A DNA stretch of 64,000 nucleotides, taken from positions 663,354 to 727,353 of the forward strand of contig CAUEHT010000004.1 in NCBI GenBank assembly GCA_958510875.1, given 5' to 3'. The stretch is from Endomychus coccineus. Its lineage: Eukaryota > Arthropoda > Insecta > Coleoptera > Endomychidae. The position numbers and the translations under genes were made by a program. The notes under the pieces were generated by a model. It worked only from the letters and a program-made list of their open reading frames with translations. It was not told the origin of the DNA and searched no databases. Positions 34,008 through 44,825 of this stretch are shown here, one piece after another; position 1 is the first letter of the stretch; each line of letters starts with the position of its first letter.

Positions 34008-34769
34008 TCACGTCATTGCGACGTTGCTGTCAGCCGGGAAGTTTCCGTGACCTGTTGCACGTGTACTGGATACCACGTTCTCTCTTGTTTTTGATTGAAT
34101 CTTTCGACTTGCTAAAGCGGGTTTCCATGTTCCTGGTAATCTTAGTTCGTCATCTCGTTTGTTAAGACTATGTGGACCTTTCTCGATCTCTATTGCTTCC
34201 CTGGTTATTCTGGTGTAGAATTGTTCAATGTTGGCTAGAGTCTTTATGTCGCTAAAGATGATCATATGGCCAATATTTCTTACATGTTCAGCTAGTGAAA
34301 CCGTGGTTTCGTTTCTCGACACAGCGTTTGCATGTTCAGTCTTTCGCACATCGATGCGTCTGTTGGTCTGTCCGATGTATGTCTTCTCACAATTACCACA
34401 TGGCACCTCGTACAGTCCTTGGCATTCTAGCGGAATCCTGTCTTTTGAATTCCGAAGAACATTTTTGATTTTCCTATCTGTTGTGAAGATTGTTTTGATA
34501 TCATGACTGCAGATTTTGTCAGTTTTGCCTTTTATGTAAGGTAGAAAAGCGTTTCCCATTGGCCGATCTTCACTGTTGACATCCTTCTCATTTTTGCGTT
34601 GACAGTTATAAATCTGCTTTCTTGAATAGCCATTCATCCTAAGGGCAGCTCGGATGGTTTTCATTTCTCCATCGAAGTTCTCTGCATCAGCGAAACGTTT
34701 TGACCTTGTCATGAGGTTATTCACGACTGATTGTATCTGGCATGGATGGTGATGCGAGTTACTATTCAA
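34008..34769 (-). pseudogene. PLE family B RT C-terminus and GIY-YIG domain
   Basis: 253 codons. A linker (MNSNSHHHPCQIQSVVNNLM) of the post-RT region is followed by a GIY-YIG module: LYEVPCGNCEKTYIGQTNRR, RKTEHANAV, a SLAEHV motif and ITREAIEIEK near the end. Upstream the RT is recognisable but out of frame. The YVDD-encoding segment present in the 62-kb copy is deleted here (near 34940, where TAGATATG runs directly into GGGAGATTTCTCG). The copy cannot encode an active RT. Confidence 0.88.
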
Positions 34770-35164
34770 ATATCGGTTCGCGTGGGTCTTTTTTGAAATA
34801 CTGTTTGTACCAAACTGAAGTCAATCTTTTTTGTTACCAAAACATCTAGAAATGGTAATTGTTTGTTTTCTTCTGCTTCTATTGTGAATTTTATCCGATT
34901 ATGGATTCCGTTCAGGTGATCGAGAAATCTCCCCATATCTAAGCCAAAGTTTGGGTTTTAGTTGAGCTGTGTTGAGAGCATTAATTTAAAAATCCTCCAT
35001 GAAAAGATTTGCCATCACCGGTGAGATTTGAGATCTCATCGATGCTCCTTCGATTTGCCTATATCGCTGTCCCTCGTACATAAAGTAAGTATTGGCTACA
35101 CAGTGTTTGGCTAAGTCAATAACGTATCCTTTCGGCTTGTATTCATGTTGGTTACTTGAACCCT

Positions 35165-35535
35165 CCTACAATAGAATAACCAAGGAAGCAATAGAGATCG
35201 AGAAACGTCCACATAGTCTTAACAAACAAGATGACGGACTGAGATTATCAGCAACATGGAAACCCGCTTTAGCAAGTCGAAAGATCCAACAAAAACAAGA
35301 GAGAGCTTTGTATCCGGTACACGTGCAACAGGTCACGAAAACCTTCCAGCTGATTCCAGGGTCGCAATGACGTCATCCAAACGTGTCACTCGGAGCCAGA
35401 CACGTAGAAATCGCGTGAAATAGTTCGAAAGTCCAAAGGTCAAGCATAACGGGGGATATAAATACCTGTCCCTCCAGAGTTAGCGTCAGTTCGCCTGGAT
35501 CATCCACCTGAAGATGGCAGATGCGACTTTGCCGA
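35165..35535 (+). mobile_element. PLE family B 3' fragment, plus strand
   Basis: Encodes the end of the GIY-YIG domain (ITKEAIEIEKRPHSLNKQDD...) and the 3' untranslated region, and stops inside the hammerhead motif (CTGAAGATGGC...TTTGCCGA). At that point mariner-like sequence follows. It matches 63225-63617. Confidence 0.85.
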
Positions 35536-35633
35536 TGGAGGATATAGAGTGTTTCTTTCTAGCAAATTTAATGATGTATACTCCAACGTATTCTACGCAT
35601 TTTGTTTTCGTGGAAACTATTTATTTTTTTTGG

Positions 35634-35757
35634 CCATCATCCATATCGACTACCTTGCGGAGGGCAAAACGATCAACGGCGTATATTATGCAGAGCTGTT
35701 GGATCGATTCGACGCCGATTTGAAGCGAAAGCGGCCGCATTTGGCTAGTAGGAGATG
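35634..35757 (+). pseudogene. mariner transposase fragment
   Basis: Translates to IHIDYLAEGKTINGVYYAEL followed by LDRFDADLKRKRPHLASRR and a stop, the conserved block after the second catalytic Asp region of mariner transposases. Only about 40 codons remain. It adjoins the broken PLE end. Confidence 0.85.
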
Positions 35758-35759
35758 AA

Positions 35760-36220
35760 TTGCTTAAAAAGTTCGTCATACCTGCATATTTGTCAATATT
35801 ACTTACAGAAATTGACCTAACTGACATTTACTAATGGAAAAAGAAATAGCAAAGTCATGGATTTTAAACTACACTATTGGTATTTAATTAATGATTCTCA
35901 CTCTCACATTGCGTGTAATAACTACTTTGGGCTGTGAACTGAAGAATGATCGATTCATTAGAAATGTCATATTAACTCAAGACAGTGTATCAGCTATAAC
36001 TCCAAAGGTTGAAAATAGAGGAAGGAAAAAGGAATAGAAAATAGATTTGAAGAAAAATTAAGAGACGCAAACACTTAAATAAAATACTAACTATAAAAAG
36101 TATCATTTTCAATAGTTTAATAAATATATGTGACTATAGTTTCACTGCACAGTAGCTTCTTCAAACAAATATTACAGAGCACTAGCTTACTAGAAAAGAC
36201 ACCTGATATATAACTTCAAT
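35760..36220. other. Unassigned AT-rich spacer
   Basis: No coding, RNA or repeat signal was recognised. Confidence 0.3.
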
Positions 36221-36371
36221 GATAATCCTAGGACAGATAGTTATTGGAATTTTACCTAATTGGGTTTAACCCATTGAGGTATTACCGTTTGCGACCAGTT
36301 TATTGTTTAATCCTTCAATGGGCCGAAAAACCCAATTAGGTAAAATTCCAATAACTATCCTACAATTATCA
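36221..36371. repeat. Short fold-back element (MITE-like)
   Basis: Arms GATAGTTATTGGAATTTTAC and onward (36236-36267) and their complement (36330-36359) pair almost perfectly. An inner pair CCCATTGAGG/CCTTCAATGGG extends the hairpin. GATAAT and ATTATC lie at the outer edges. About 150 bp and non-coding. Confidence 0.85.
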
Positions 36372-36475
36372 TTAACGTTGTATGTAGCCCTTTTGTTGTA
36401 ACTTAGTACTTTGTAATATTTGTAATACTGTGTCAACTCTAGTCACATTTATTTCTTAAATCGGATTATATTCAA

Positions 36476-37100
36476 TTGTTGAAAGAACTTATAGATCTTT
36501 CGTTACCTACTGATCTAATTATAAAGTTGAAGTATGATAATTTCATATTTATGTATATGTATAACTTTTATATCTCCTATGAGTTATACCATAAAGTAGT
36601 CCCAAAACAGAATATCTCCTTTGCTGAGTGGGCCATGAAGAATATTCAGTTGGCTTCATGTGAACATTGTAAATATAAAAAGCTCCACCAGGAAAAATAT
36701 ACAGGAGCAAGACATGAATACAAACAGGCAGCTCTCAAGAAGGATGGTTTGTTTTTAAACTAAATATCAATTTAACATTGTAACGTTTTCAGGTCATCAT
36801 GTTATCAAGACGTGACATGTTCAAGGTAGTTATTTTTGTACCTCGTATCATTGTGTTTAATGAAACATTACTGCCTCTTGGCACAAAGTAGGAAAAACCA
36901 TATGCCTGCATATGGCATGAAGTAATCTCTGGCAAGACCAAAGATGATATAATATCAACATTTTTCAGTTTCTTATTGTCGGTTCGGAATGTGAAATCTT
37001 TGACAATATGGCTAGATAGCTGCAGCGCTCAAAATAAAAACTGGACTATATATGCTTTCTTCCTCTATATATTTAGGTACTCTGCATATAAAATTTTTCG
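36476..37100 (+). pseudogene. Relic of a multi-copy insect gene family (DUF7869-like)
   Basis: An exon to about 36746 encodes SFAEWAMKNIQLASCEHCKY and a YTGARHEYKQA block. A 46-bp intron-like gap (GT at 36747, AG at 36792) leads to a stretch encoding MLSRRDMF, VIFVPRIIVFNETLLPLG, IWHEVISGKT and LTIWLDSCSAQNKNW. From memory, Cys-rich blocks followed by a WxDNCSAQNKNW-type motif mark a repetitive insect family with a DUF7869-like RNase H-fold domain. A TAG between LPLGTK and EKPYACIWHE breaks the frame. The identification rests on motif memory and needs a profile search. Confidence 0.5.
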
Positions 37101-37310
37101 GTTACTTGGTAGCCTTAAGGTCCTCAGTACTTTAAGAGTATATTTAGTGGATACGGGTGATTATTTTCTATTTATATTGTTATTAGTGCATCCACAGTGT
37201 GAACTCTTTTATAGTTTATTGATTTCAACTGAAGTTTTGCAATTTGCCAATATGTCTCCCTCATACCAACAGTCAGTTATTTTTCAATTTCTCCAGATCT
37301 TATATTGAGG

Positions 37311-37975
37311 TAATAACTTATTTAATGATTCATCTGAGAAAAATCTCGCGTAAATTGGAAATTTTGGAATAATTAATAAATCAAAAAATTTTATTTTGAG
37401 TTTGAAAATCTAACATTTATTCAATTATTTAATTGCGGTACTTAACTAAGATTTGAAAAAATATCTGGCGCAGTTGTTGCTTTTTTTTGCAAATTCTTAG
37501 CACTATTAACTTTTTTAGTAGTGAATGTAATGCTTTAACTATATCTGAAAGCTATAATTTTCAACCATAACTATAAATAATCTTAGATTAATTCCAATGT
37601 TTGTGTAACAACGATTATTAAAGCGATATTTATGTATTAAAAAGTTAACTACGTCTAGATAATCTCTCACATTACCTGTCTTTTCACATCATTCTTGGCT
37701 ACTTGACACATATTTCATTATCCCACCATCTCCCTTTGATTTATATTTTTCCTTAGCCCCAAAACTAAAAATAATAAATTTACAAAAATAATTATTGTGT
37801 CATCAACACAAAATAGGCGCTTTCCGTCGTTTTTGTAGACTACTGCTATCTTTAACCAACTCACTCACTACTTATGATGGTGGACAGTGCCTCTAGTAGG
37901 ATGCTTTCTTGTCTCTTCAGTTCATTGTAATCAAACTATTCAACGAATTCATCTGACGGAATACGTTATTGAACT
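37311..37975. other. Unassigned AT-rich spacer
   Basis: No feature recognised. Confidence 0.3.
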
Positions 37976-38030
37976 AACCGGGACATACTCCGCGTTGTCA
38001 TAGATTGGTTTCGATAGAAACCGTTGATAT

Positions 38031-38070
38031 GACGACGTATCGGCACAATCTCATGTGCTATCTTCAGGTC
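38031..38070 (-). ncRNA. Hammerhead-like motif, PLE family C (degenerate)
   Basis: Minus strand: stem I GAC, core CTGAAGA, TA, stem II GCACA/TGTGC, then CGATA where GAAA is expected, CGTC and GTC closing stem I. The layout is that of family B. The GATA in place of GAAA and one unpaired position suggest an inactivated copy. A hairpin GGTTTC/GAAACC follows. Confidence 0.45.
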
Positions 38071-38151
38071 TTCTCTTCAGGGCTGCTGCTCTGCTTCGAG
38101 TTAACTTGAAACTGATCTCCGTTGATCCTGTTGGTGTTTTATGTATCCTTG

Positions 38152-40235
38152 TTACATCTGGATGATTTTGCCGGTTTGATGGGTCTGATTGAGTTTGTTG
38201 GTCTGTTGCGTTCGAGCGATTTTGTCGGTTCGTTGCGTTCGAGCGAGTTTGCCGGTCCGTTGAATTAGTCTGGTTGACTGTTCTGCTGGGTGATTGAAGG
38301 GCTGGTTTCCAAGCAGTTGGTAATCTCTGTGTATCATATCTTGTATTGAGATTTGAAGGTCGCTTCTCGATTTCGATAGCTTCTCTTATGATGCGTTTTC
38401 TTTTGTGCTCCAGGCTGGCTACGACTCGGGTGTTGTCAAAATCGATTTCATGTGAAGTTTTTCTAACATGTTCGGCAAGTGATGATGTTGTTTCTTGCTT
38501 TGCGACTGCATTGCGGTGTTCTTCACGTCGAATGTTGATTCTTCTGTTAGTTTGTCCTATGTAGCTGCCTCCGCAATCTTTGCATGGTATTTCGTAGACC
38601 CCTTGTGTTTGCAGATTTATTTTGGATTCAGCGCTAGGCAGTACTTGACCAATCTTTCTTGTAGTGTTGAAACTTGTCTCAATGTTTTTTTTTTAAATTC
38701 TGCTGATCTTCTCTGTAGTACCTTTGACGTATGGGAGATGGGCTTTGGCGACAGGTTCTCCTTTTTCTTCTTCTGTGGTTCGATCTGTCTGGCGTCGTGG
38801 CCTTAGTGCTCGTCTGATATTGTCTTTTGAAAACCCTTTTTGATGTAGCGTGGTTTGTATTGTCTGCATTTCTTGTTGTTTGTGGTCATTGTCGGTTAGT
38901 CGATATGATCTGGTTATGAGTGTTTTTATAACGGATTGAAGTTGTGCTGGAGGGTGATGTGACTGGGCGTTCAAGTAACGATTCGTGTGTGTTGGATTCC
39001 AGTATATGGTGTGTCATATTCTGCCGTTTGTCTTGCTCACGAAAACATCTAAGAAGGGTAGTTGGTTGTCCTCCTCGATCTCCATTGTGAACATGATTTT
39101 TTCGTGAATCCTGTTTATGTGGCTCAGAAATTTTGTCAGTGCGGCTTCTCCGTGAGTCCAGATGACAAACGTATCGTCTACGTATTGTAGCCATTGTTTT
39201 GGTTTTTGGCGGGCTGTTTGGATGGCTCGTTCCCCAAAGTCTTTCATAAACAGGTTGGCTGATACTGGGGATAAGGGTGATCCCATCGATGCCCCTTCAA
39301 TTTTTTTGTATCTTTGGTCCTTGTAGATGAAGTACGTATTATCGAGGCAGTGTTTGGTAAGTTCGATGATGTCCTTTCGTATCTGGTATCTCTTCTGAAT
39401 AATTCCGACGTCCTCATTGATGGGGATATTAGTGAAGAGTGATACGATGTCGAGTGTCACGAGCATGTGGCCAGGTTCCAGCTTTATGTTCTTTATGCGT
39501 TCGATGAAGAAGCTTGCGTTCTTCACGTAAGATTCGGCTTGTTCGGCATAGGAATGTAGCTTCTTTGCTAGGAATTTTGCGAGCTCTTGTGAAGGTGAAC
39601 CTATGGAACTGTCGATAGGCCCAAGTGGAGCTCCTTCTTTATGAATCTTGGGAAGGCCGTACAGTTTCTGGCACTTCGACGATTTCTCTCTTGGTATCAA
39701 TCTTTGTTGTTCTCCTTTGTCGATTTGGCTTGCCTTGATTTTTGCTCTGGTGGTTTTCTCCAGGTACGTAGTGGGGTCAGTGGCTATCGGTTGGTAAGTG
39801 TCATCTTGTAATAGTGTTTGAATCTTGTCATCGTACTCTCTGATGTATATTACTACAGTTGCGTTGCCCTTCTCTGCTGATAGTATGATGATGTCAGTGT
39901 TTGCTCTTAGGTTCATCAGAGCATGGTGTTAATCTCGTGTCAGGTTCTTCTTTGGAGGTTTTGCTTTCTTCAGGATTCGGACTACATCCTGTCGTATGGC
40001 GTCAGCTGAAGTGGATGGAAGACTTGTTGTTGAGGCTTCTACACTGCAAATGGTGTCGTCGGTAGAAATCTGGGTGAGTGCTATAGCGTAATTGGATCCT
40101 TTGGCGAGGACACGTTGTTTGTTGTTGTCTAGGAAAAAACTTGACAAATTGTACACCAGTTTATTGATGTCCAAAGGCTGTACCTCCTTGTTAGGCCTTT
40201 GAGTCCTCTTCAGCTCTTCAAATTTACTCTTCTGT
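38152..40235 (-). pseudogene. PLE family C RT and GIY-YIG, broken
   Basis: The N-terminal part (39929-40235) ends at a TAA between KKNLTRD and HHALMNL, otherwise in frame with the RT at 39014-39916. That RT carries AEKGNATVVIY, KLYGLPKIHKEGAPLGPIDS, VTLDIVSLFTNIPI, GASMGSPLSP and catalytic QYVDDTFVIW. After a stop at 39014, frames at 38693-38974 and further down carry the linker and the GIY-YIG module (about 38340-38610, read as GG-YIGQTNRR-type sequence). There are several lesions. Confidence 0.88.
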
Positions 40236-41773
40236 TTGGCAGTGGTCCATTCGGAAGAACAACAAAGATTTATACCAAGAGAGGAATCGTTGGAGTGCCC
40301 GAAACTGTACGAACTTCCCAAGATCGATAAAGGAGGAGCTCCGCTTGGGCCTATTGACAGTTCGAAAATTCCTAGCAAAGAAGCTACAACCCCATGCCGA
40401 AGAAACCGAATATTACGTGAAGAACGCAAACCACTTCATCGAACGCATAAAGAACATAAAGCTGGAACCTGACCACATGCTCGTGAGCTGCGACATCGTA
40501 TCACTCTTCACTAATATCTCCATTGATGAGGCCGTCGAAATTATCCCGGAGAAATACCAGATATGAAAGGACATCATCGAACTCACCAAACACTGCCTCA
40601 AAAATACGTACTTCATCTACAAGGATCAAATATACAAAAAAATTGAAGGGGCACCGATGGGATCACCCTTATCCCCAGTATTAGCCAACCTGTTTATGAC
40701 AGACTTTGAAGAACGAGCCATCTAAACAGCCAGCCAAAAACCAAAACTATGGCTACGATACGTAGACGATACGTTTGTCATCTGGACTCACGGAGAAGCC
40801 GCACTGACAAAATTTCTGAGCCACATGAACAGGATTCACGAAAAAATCAAGTTCACAATGGAGATCGAAAAGGACAACCAACTATCCTTCCTAGAATAGG
40901 ACACACCATATACAGGAAACCAACACTCACGAATCGTTACTTGAACGCTCAGTCACATCACCATCCAGCACAACTTCAATCCGTAATAAAAACACTCATA
41001 ACCAGATCAGACCGACTAACCAAAAATGATCACAAACAACAAGAAATGCAGACAATACAAACCACGTTACAACCAAACGGGTTTTCAAAAGACAATATCA
41101 GACGCACTAAGGCCACGACGCCAGACAGATCGAACCACAGAAAAAGAAAAAGGAGAACCTGTCGACAAAGCCCATCTCCCATACGTCAAAGGTACTACAG
41201 AAAAGATCAGCAGGATTCACAAAAAACACAACATTGAGACAAGATTCAATACGACAAGAAAGATAGGTCAAGTACTGCCTAACGCTAAATCCAAAATAAA
41301 TCTGGAAACACAAGAAGTCTACGAAATACCATGCAAAGATTGCGGAGGCGGCTACATAGGACAAACTGACAAAAGAATCAACATTCGACGTGAAGAACAC
41401 CGCAATGCAGTCGCAAATCGAGAAACAACATCATCACTTGCCGAACATGTGAGAAAAACTTCATATGAGATCGATTTTGACAACACTCGAGTCCTAGCAC
41501 GCCTGAAGCACAAAAGGAAACGCATCAAAAGAGAAGCTATCGGAATCGAGAAGCGACCTTCAAATATCAATACAAGATATGATAAACAGAAATTACCAAC
41601 TGCTTGGAAACCAGCCCTTCAACCACCCAGGAGAACAGTCAACCAGACTAATTCAACGGACCGGCAAACTCGCTCGAACGCAACGAACCGACAAAATCGC
41701 TCGAACTCAACAGACCAACAAACTCAATCAGACGCATCAAACCGGAAAAATCATCCAGATGTAACAGCTAATC
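40236..41773 (+). mobile_element. PLE family C, plus-strand copy (broken)
   Basis: Opens in the RT (EEQQRFIPREESLECPKLYE), continues with KFLAKKLQPHAEETEYYVKN, CDIVSLFTNISIDEAVEI, a stop, GAPMGSPLSP and RYVDDTFVIW, then the linker and GIY-YIG (CKDCGGGYIGQTDKRINIRR, near 41330-41400). It needs at least four frame changes or stops to read through. It ends abruptly at about 41773, where R4/Dong-like LINE sequence begins. Confidence 0.88.
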
Positions 41774-41811
41774 AAGACTATGTATGTCATCGAATTCTCC
41801 GCCCCGGCTGA
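41026..41811 (+). pseudogene. PLE family C GIY-YIG part, longest open segment
   Basis: An open frame of 261 codons holding the post-RT linker, the GIY-YIG domain (IPCKDCGGGYIGQTDKR, REEHRNAV, SSLAEHVRK) and an Asn/Thr/Gln-rich tail with RQNRSNSTDQQTQSDASNR. The frame runs a few codons into the LINE fragment, which is chance. The upstream RT is in other frames. Confidence 0.8.
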
Positions 41812-42210
41812 GAAGAACAGAAGTCTTGAAAGAGGAGGAAAAATGGACAAAATATCAAGATCTCCTGTGCGAGCTCCTCACGCTATACCCAGGCCACAAG
41901 GTCGTATTAGTGGTTTTATCATCGGTGTTTTGGGCGGAATTCGGTCTTTGCTGCGTTCAATCTTGAAGATCATTCCGGCCTGTAAGAACTCGGCGCAGAT
42001 CTTGATAGACCGGATGCAAAAGGCAGTCATTCTGGCTTCAATTAGAATACTGAGGGCACACGACATAGGAACCTGAAACTACTTACCGACCGGTGGGGAG
42101 GAGTAGCTTCGGTTAACCACCTTTTTTTTGGGTTTTTCTGGCGCGACTGCTGCGATGTCGTCGGAGGTCGCAGCAGCCCCAACCAGGTTTGTATGTGAAA
42201 GAAAAAAAAC
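41774..42210 (+). mobile_element. R4/Dong-like LINE 3' end fragment
   Basis: Same sequence as 44386-44815: the last part of the restriction-like endonuclease (YVIEFSAPAEKN in one frame, EEEKWTKYQDLLCELLTLYP in another) and the 3' untranslated region ending in an A-rich tract and then (TA)n. It is joined directly to a PLE family C copy. Confidence 0.85.
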
Positions 42211-42228
42211 GTATATATATAAATATAA

Positions 42229-42234
<6 letters not shown>

Positions 42235-42272
<38 letters not shown>
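42235..42272. repeat. (TA)n tract
   Basis: Follows the A-rich 3' end of the LINE fragment. Confidence 0.95.
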
Positions 42273-42276
<4 letters not shown>

Positions 42277-42567
42277 GTTCGGAAATTATTCATCTTGGGT
42301 ATGGTGGCTTCATGAGAGCGTAAAGAATAGCTTGCTATATGATAAAGAGAGCATTACAATTTCAGGCCGGTCAGCTCAGAACGTAGGACGTTAGTATCAT
42401 ACCAGCACCAGTCGGGCGAATGTGCGAGTAGCAGTTAACGCCTCGGGTGGGGTAAGGGGAGAAGCGCATAGCAGTGCGTCTCTCTTGTTTATGTGGTATT
42501 ATCATATCATTGCGTTCCTTGTTGCATGTAGATTTATGTCTATACCCCAGAAGAATTATTTCCGATA

Positions 42568-42575
<8 letters not shown>
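42273..42575. mobile_element. Short element with imperfect terminal inverted repeats in (TA)n
   Basis: The left end TACAGGTTCGGAAATTATTC and the right end, read in reverse complement (TACAGTATCGGAAATAATTC), match at 17 of 20 positions. The 300 bp between are non-coding and moderately GC-rich. Both ends abut (TA)n, so it looks like a MITE inserted at TA. Confidence 0.6.
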
Positions 42576-42611
<36 letters not shown>

Positions 42612-42617
<6 letters not shown>

Positions 42618-42741
42618 ATGTTTTCTTGGTATATTGGTTCGTATATATACTGAAAATGAAATAAAAATTCTGTTTGACGTTTCGACAATGTTTACTGTCT
42701 TTATATATACGAACCAATATACCAAGAAAACATACAAATAT
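42612..42741. repeat. Perfect palindrome (about 38-bp arms) in (TA)n with PLE remnant loop
   Basis: ATTTGTATGTTTTCTTGG and the following bases to 42650 are exactly complementary to 42703-42740. The 50-bp loop contains, on the minus strand, GACA...TGTC followed by GAAACGTC, the stem II and 3' core of a hammerhead, so the palindrome formed around a PLE terminus. Confidence 0.85.
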
Positions 42742-42794
42742 TACAAATGGTTCAAGAATATCAATAAAGAATATATATATATAAATATATTTAT

Positions 42795-42797
<3 letters not shown>

Positions 42798-42852
<55 letters not shown>
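42798..42852. repeat. (TA)n tract at 5' end of LINE
   Basis: About 25 TA repeats immediately before the truncated 5' end of the R4/Dong-like element. Confidence 0.95.
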
Positions 42853-42856
<4 letters not shown>

Positions 42857-44819
42857 CTTGCTCCAATGCCTTGCGGTACCTACCCCACTAGTGAGATGCA
42901 TAGAACATCTGTTGCAGGCACACGACGAGTCTTGACAGAGTTGGTAACATTCAAGAGGGAAGTTTTCCAAGGAGACTCCTTGAGTCCCCTCTTGTTCAAT
43001 ATCTCACTGCTGCCACTCTCCATTGCTTTAAGACGGACTCATGGATATTACTCTGGACCACCGAACGACCGGAGGCATCAGATCACCCATTTATTTTACG
43101 TGGATGATTTGAAACTTTATGCCTCTGGGGAGAAGAACCTCCATCAATCTCTCAATGTGGTTCAGGAATATACACGAGCCGTAGGCATGGAGTTGGGATT
43201 GGACAAATGCGCAGTGTTTCATTTGAGGAGAGGACGATCTCCGGAAGTGTACGAGAATATGCAGCTTGCCGACGGAAGCATCTTCAAACACCTCGATGCT
43301 GGAGAGACCTATCGATACCTGGGAATTGAACAGCGTCCTAATTATGACGCTTCCCAGGTAAAGGTGGCTCTCCGCGGCAAATACAGAAACCTTGTTCGAA
43401 AGATTTGGTCTTCCGAACTTTCGAGTGGGAACAAGGTGTCTGCAACAAATATGCTTGCCGTTCCAGTCCTGCTCCACTCTTTTGGAGTGGTGAAATGGAC
43501 GGTCGATGAGCTGCATAGACTCGATAAAGACACCCGGAAAATGATGCATATCCATCACAGTTTGCATCCTAGATCGTCCGTTTCCCGCATTTATCTCCCA
43601 CGTCATCGGGGAGGTAGGGGACTCCTCAGTCTGGAGGGTCTGCATCGAAGTGTGGTTCTGAGTATAGCTTGTAAAGTTCTTAGGAGCTCGGACCCCCTCC
43701 TTTGCCTTGTTAAAAGTCACGAATTGGCCGGAGTGGGGGCATTTATCGTTAAGGCAGCACAAAAAGCTGCGGAAGAACTTGGTCTCGAATTTCAGATCAG
43801 TCGAGAAGGCCGACTAGAGGGCAACCTCGAGCTCCTACCTTCTCGCCTGAAAGCCCAGATAAATGCCGCGGAGCAAGATCTTACGCTCAGGCGGCATGTT
43901 GACAAGCCGATACACGGTGTTTTCTATCGAAACATCGAAACGCTCGGCTTGTCAACTAGGCTGACCTTCGGCTACCTAAGGTCAGCCGGGCTTACATCCG
44001 AGACTGAGAGATTTACCGCAGCTTGCCAAGATGGCGTAATTAACACCTTGGTCTATCGCCGCAATGTGATGGGTGTGCAGGTCCCTGATGTCAGCTGCAG
44101 GGCCTGTCGAAAGGCGCCTGAGACGCTTTTCCACCTTCTGTCGGCATGTCCGGCAAAAGCGGCCTCGGCGTACACCCATCGCCATAATGCGGCCCTACGG
44201 GTGCTGTATTACCATCTAAGGCACTCGTACGGAATAGACCAAGAGCCGGTGCTGCCTTACATGCCAGGAGATATTGAGTCCGTTGTCGGAAACGAAAAAT
44301 GCCAGATCTTCTGGAATTATCCGTTTCCGACCGTCAGGTCCATACAAGCAAATAGGCCTGACGTTGTCTTACTCGATAAACTAATCAAGACTATGTATGT
44401 CATCGAATTCTCCTCTCCGGCAGAGAAGAACATAGTCTTGAAAGAGGAGGAAAAATGAACAAAATATCAAGATCTCCTGTTCGAGCTCCGCACGCTATAC
44501 CCAGGCCACAAGGTCGTATTAGTGGTTCTGATCATCGGTGTTTTGGGCGGAATTCGGTCTTCGCTGCGTTCAAACTTGAAGATCATTCCGGCCTGTAGGA
44601 ACTCGGCGCAGATCTTGATAGACCGGATGCAAAAGGCAGTCATTCTGGGTTCAATTAGAATACTTAGGGCACACGATTTAGGAACCTGAAGCTACTTACC
44701 GACCGGTGGGGAGGAGTAGCTTCCATTAACCGCCTTTTAGGTTTTTCTGGCGCGACTGCTGCGATGTCGTCGGAGCTCGCAAGAGCCCCGACCAGGTTTG
44801 AATGTAAAAAAAAAAAAAG

Positions 44820-44820
<1 letters not shown>
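42853..44820 (+). mobile_element. R4/Dong-like non-LTR retrotransposon, 5'-truncated, in (TA)n
   Basis: Bounded by (TA)n on both sides, with an A-rich 3' tail (near 44805-44818). It contains the RT palm through the restriction-like endonuclease. The fragment at 41774-42210 shares the same 3' end and also ends in (TA)n. Dong of Bombyx is known to insert into TAA repeats, so a TA-repeat preference is plausible. Confidence 0.85.
42866..44458 (+). pseudogene. R4/Dong-like RT and restriction-like endonuclease, truncated
   Basis: 530 open codons. It starts inside the RT: FQGDSLSPLLFNISLLPLS (35-53) and catalytic LFYVDDLKLYA (76-86). A thumb/linker follows, then a CX2CX8HX4C zinc motif at about 411-428 (CRACRKAPETLFHLLSAC) and a restriction-like endonuclease with RPDVVLLDK and YVIEFSSPAEKN (PD, 14 residues, E) followed by KEEEK. 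This order (RT, CCHC, RLE) defines the R2/R4/NeSL group. The QGDSLSP wording favours R4/Dong. A TGA at 44456-44458 replaces the TGG (Trp) seen in the copy at 41840, cutting off the last 50 or so residues. The N-terminus is lost to 5' truncation. Confidence 0.88.

Positions 44821-44825
<5 letters not shown>

Larger units (their letters stand above)
33776..35158 (-). mobile_element. PLE family B, minus-strand truncated copy
   Basis: Contains, in element sense, part of the RT (35158 to about 34770, broken), the GIY-YIG C-terminus (34008-34769) and the 3' terminal region with hammerhead and hairpin (33776-33855). It is head-to-head with a plus-strand fragment of the same family starting at about 35165. 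Confidence 0.88.
37979..40235 (-). mobile_element. PLE family C, minus-strand copy
   Basis: In element sense it runs from about 40235 (truncated N-terminus) through RT and GIY-YIG to a 3' end with a hammerhead-like motif (38031-38070) and the box ACAACGCGGA. It is head-to-head with a plus-strand copy of the same family. Confidence 0.88.

Noticed and set aside
35092..35370. 92-codon ORF as a separate gene
   Set aside because: Chance fusion across the head-to-head PLE B junction. Only its second half is sense PLE sequence.
42612..42741. CRISPR array
   Set aside because: The repeats are palindromes, satellites or microsatellites with eukaryotic context. There are no spaced direct repeats with unique spacers and no cas genes.
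42042..42891. ORFs encoding long Tyr-Ile runs here and at 44737-44919, 48811-49373, 54140-54517, 57041-57298 and 60485-60814
   Set aside because: They are translations of (TA)n tracts extended into neighbouring non-coding DNA.
43091..43762. 223-codon minus-strand ORF
   Set aside because: Overlaps the clear R4/Dong-like RT on the other strand. No domain in this frame.
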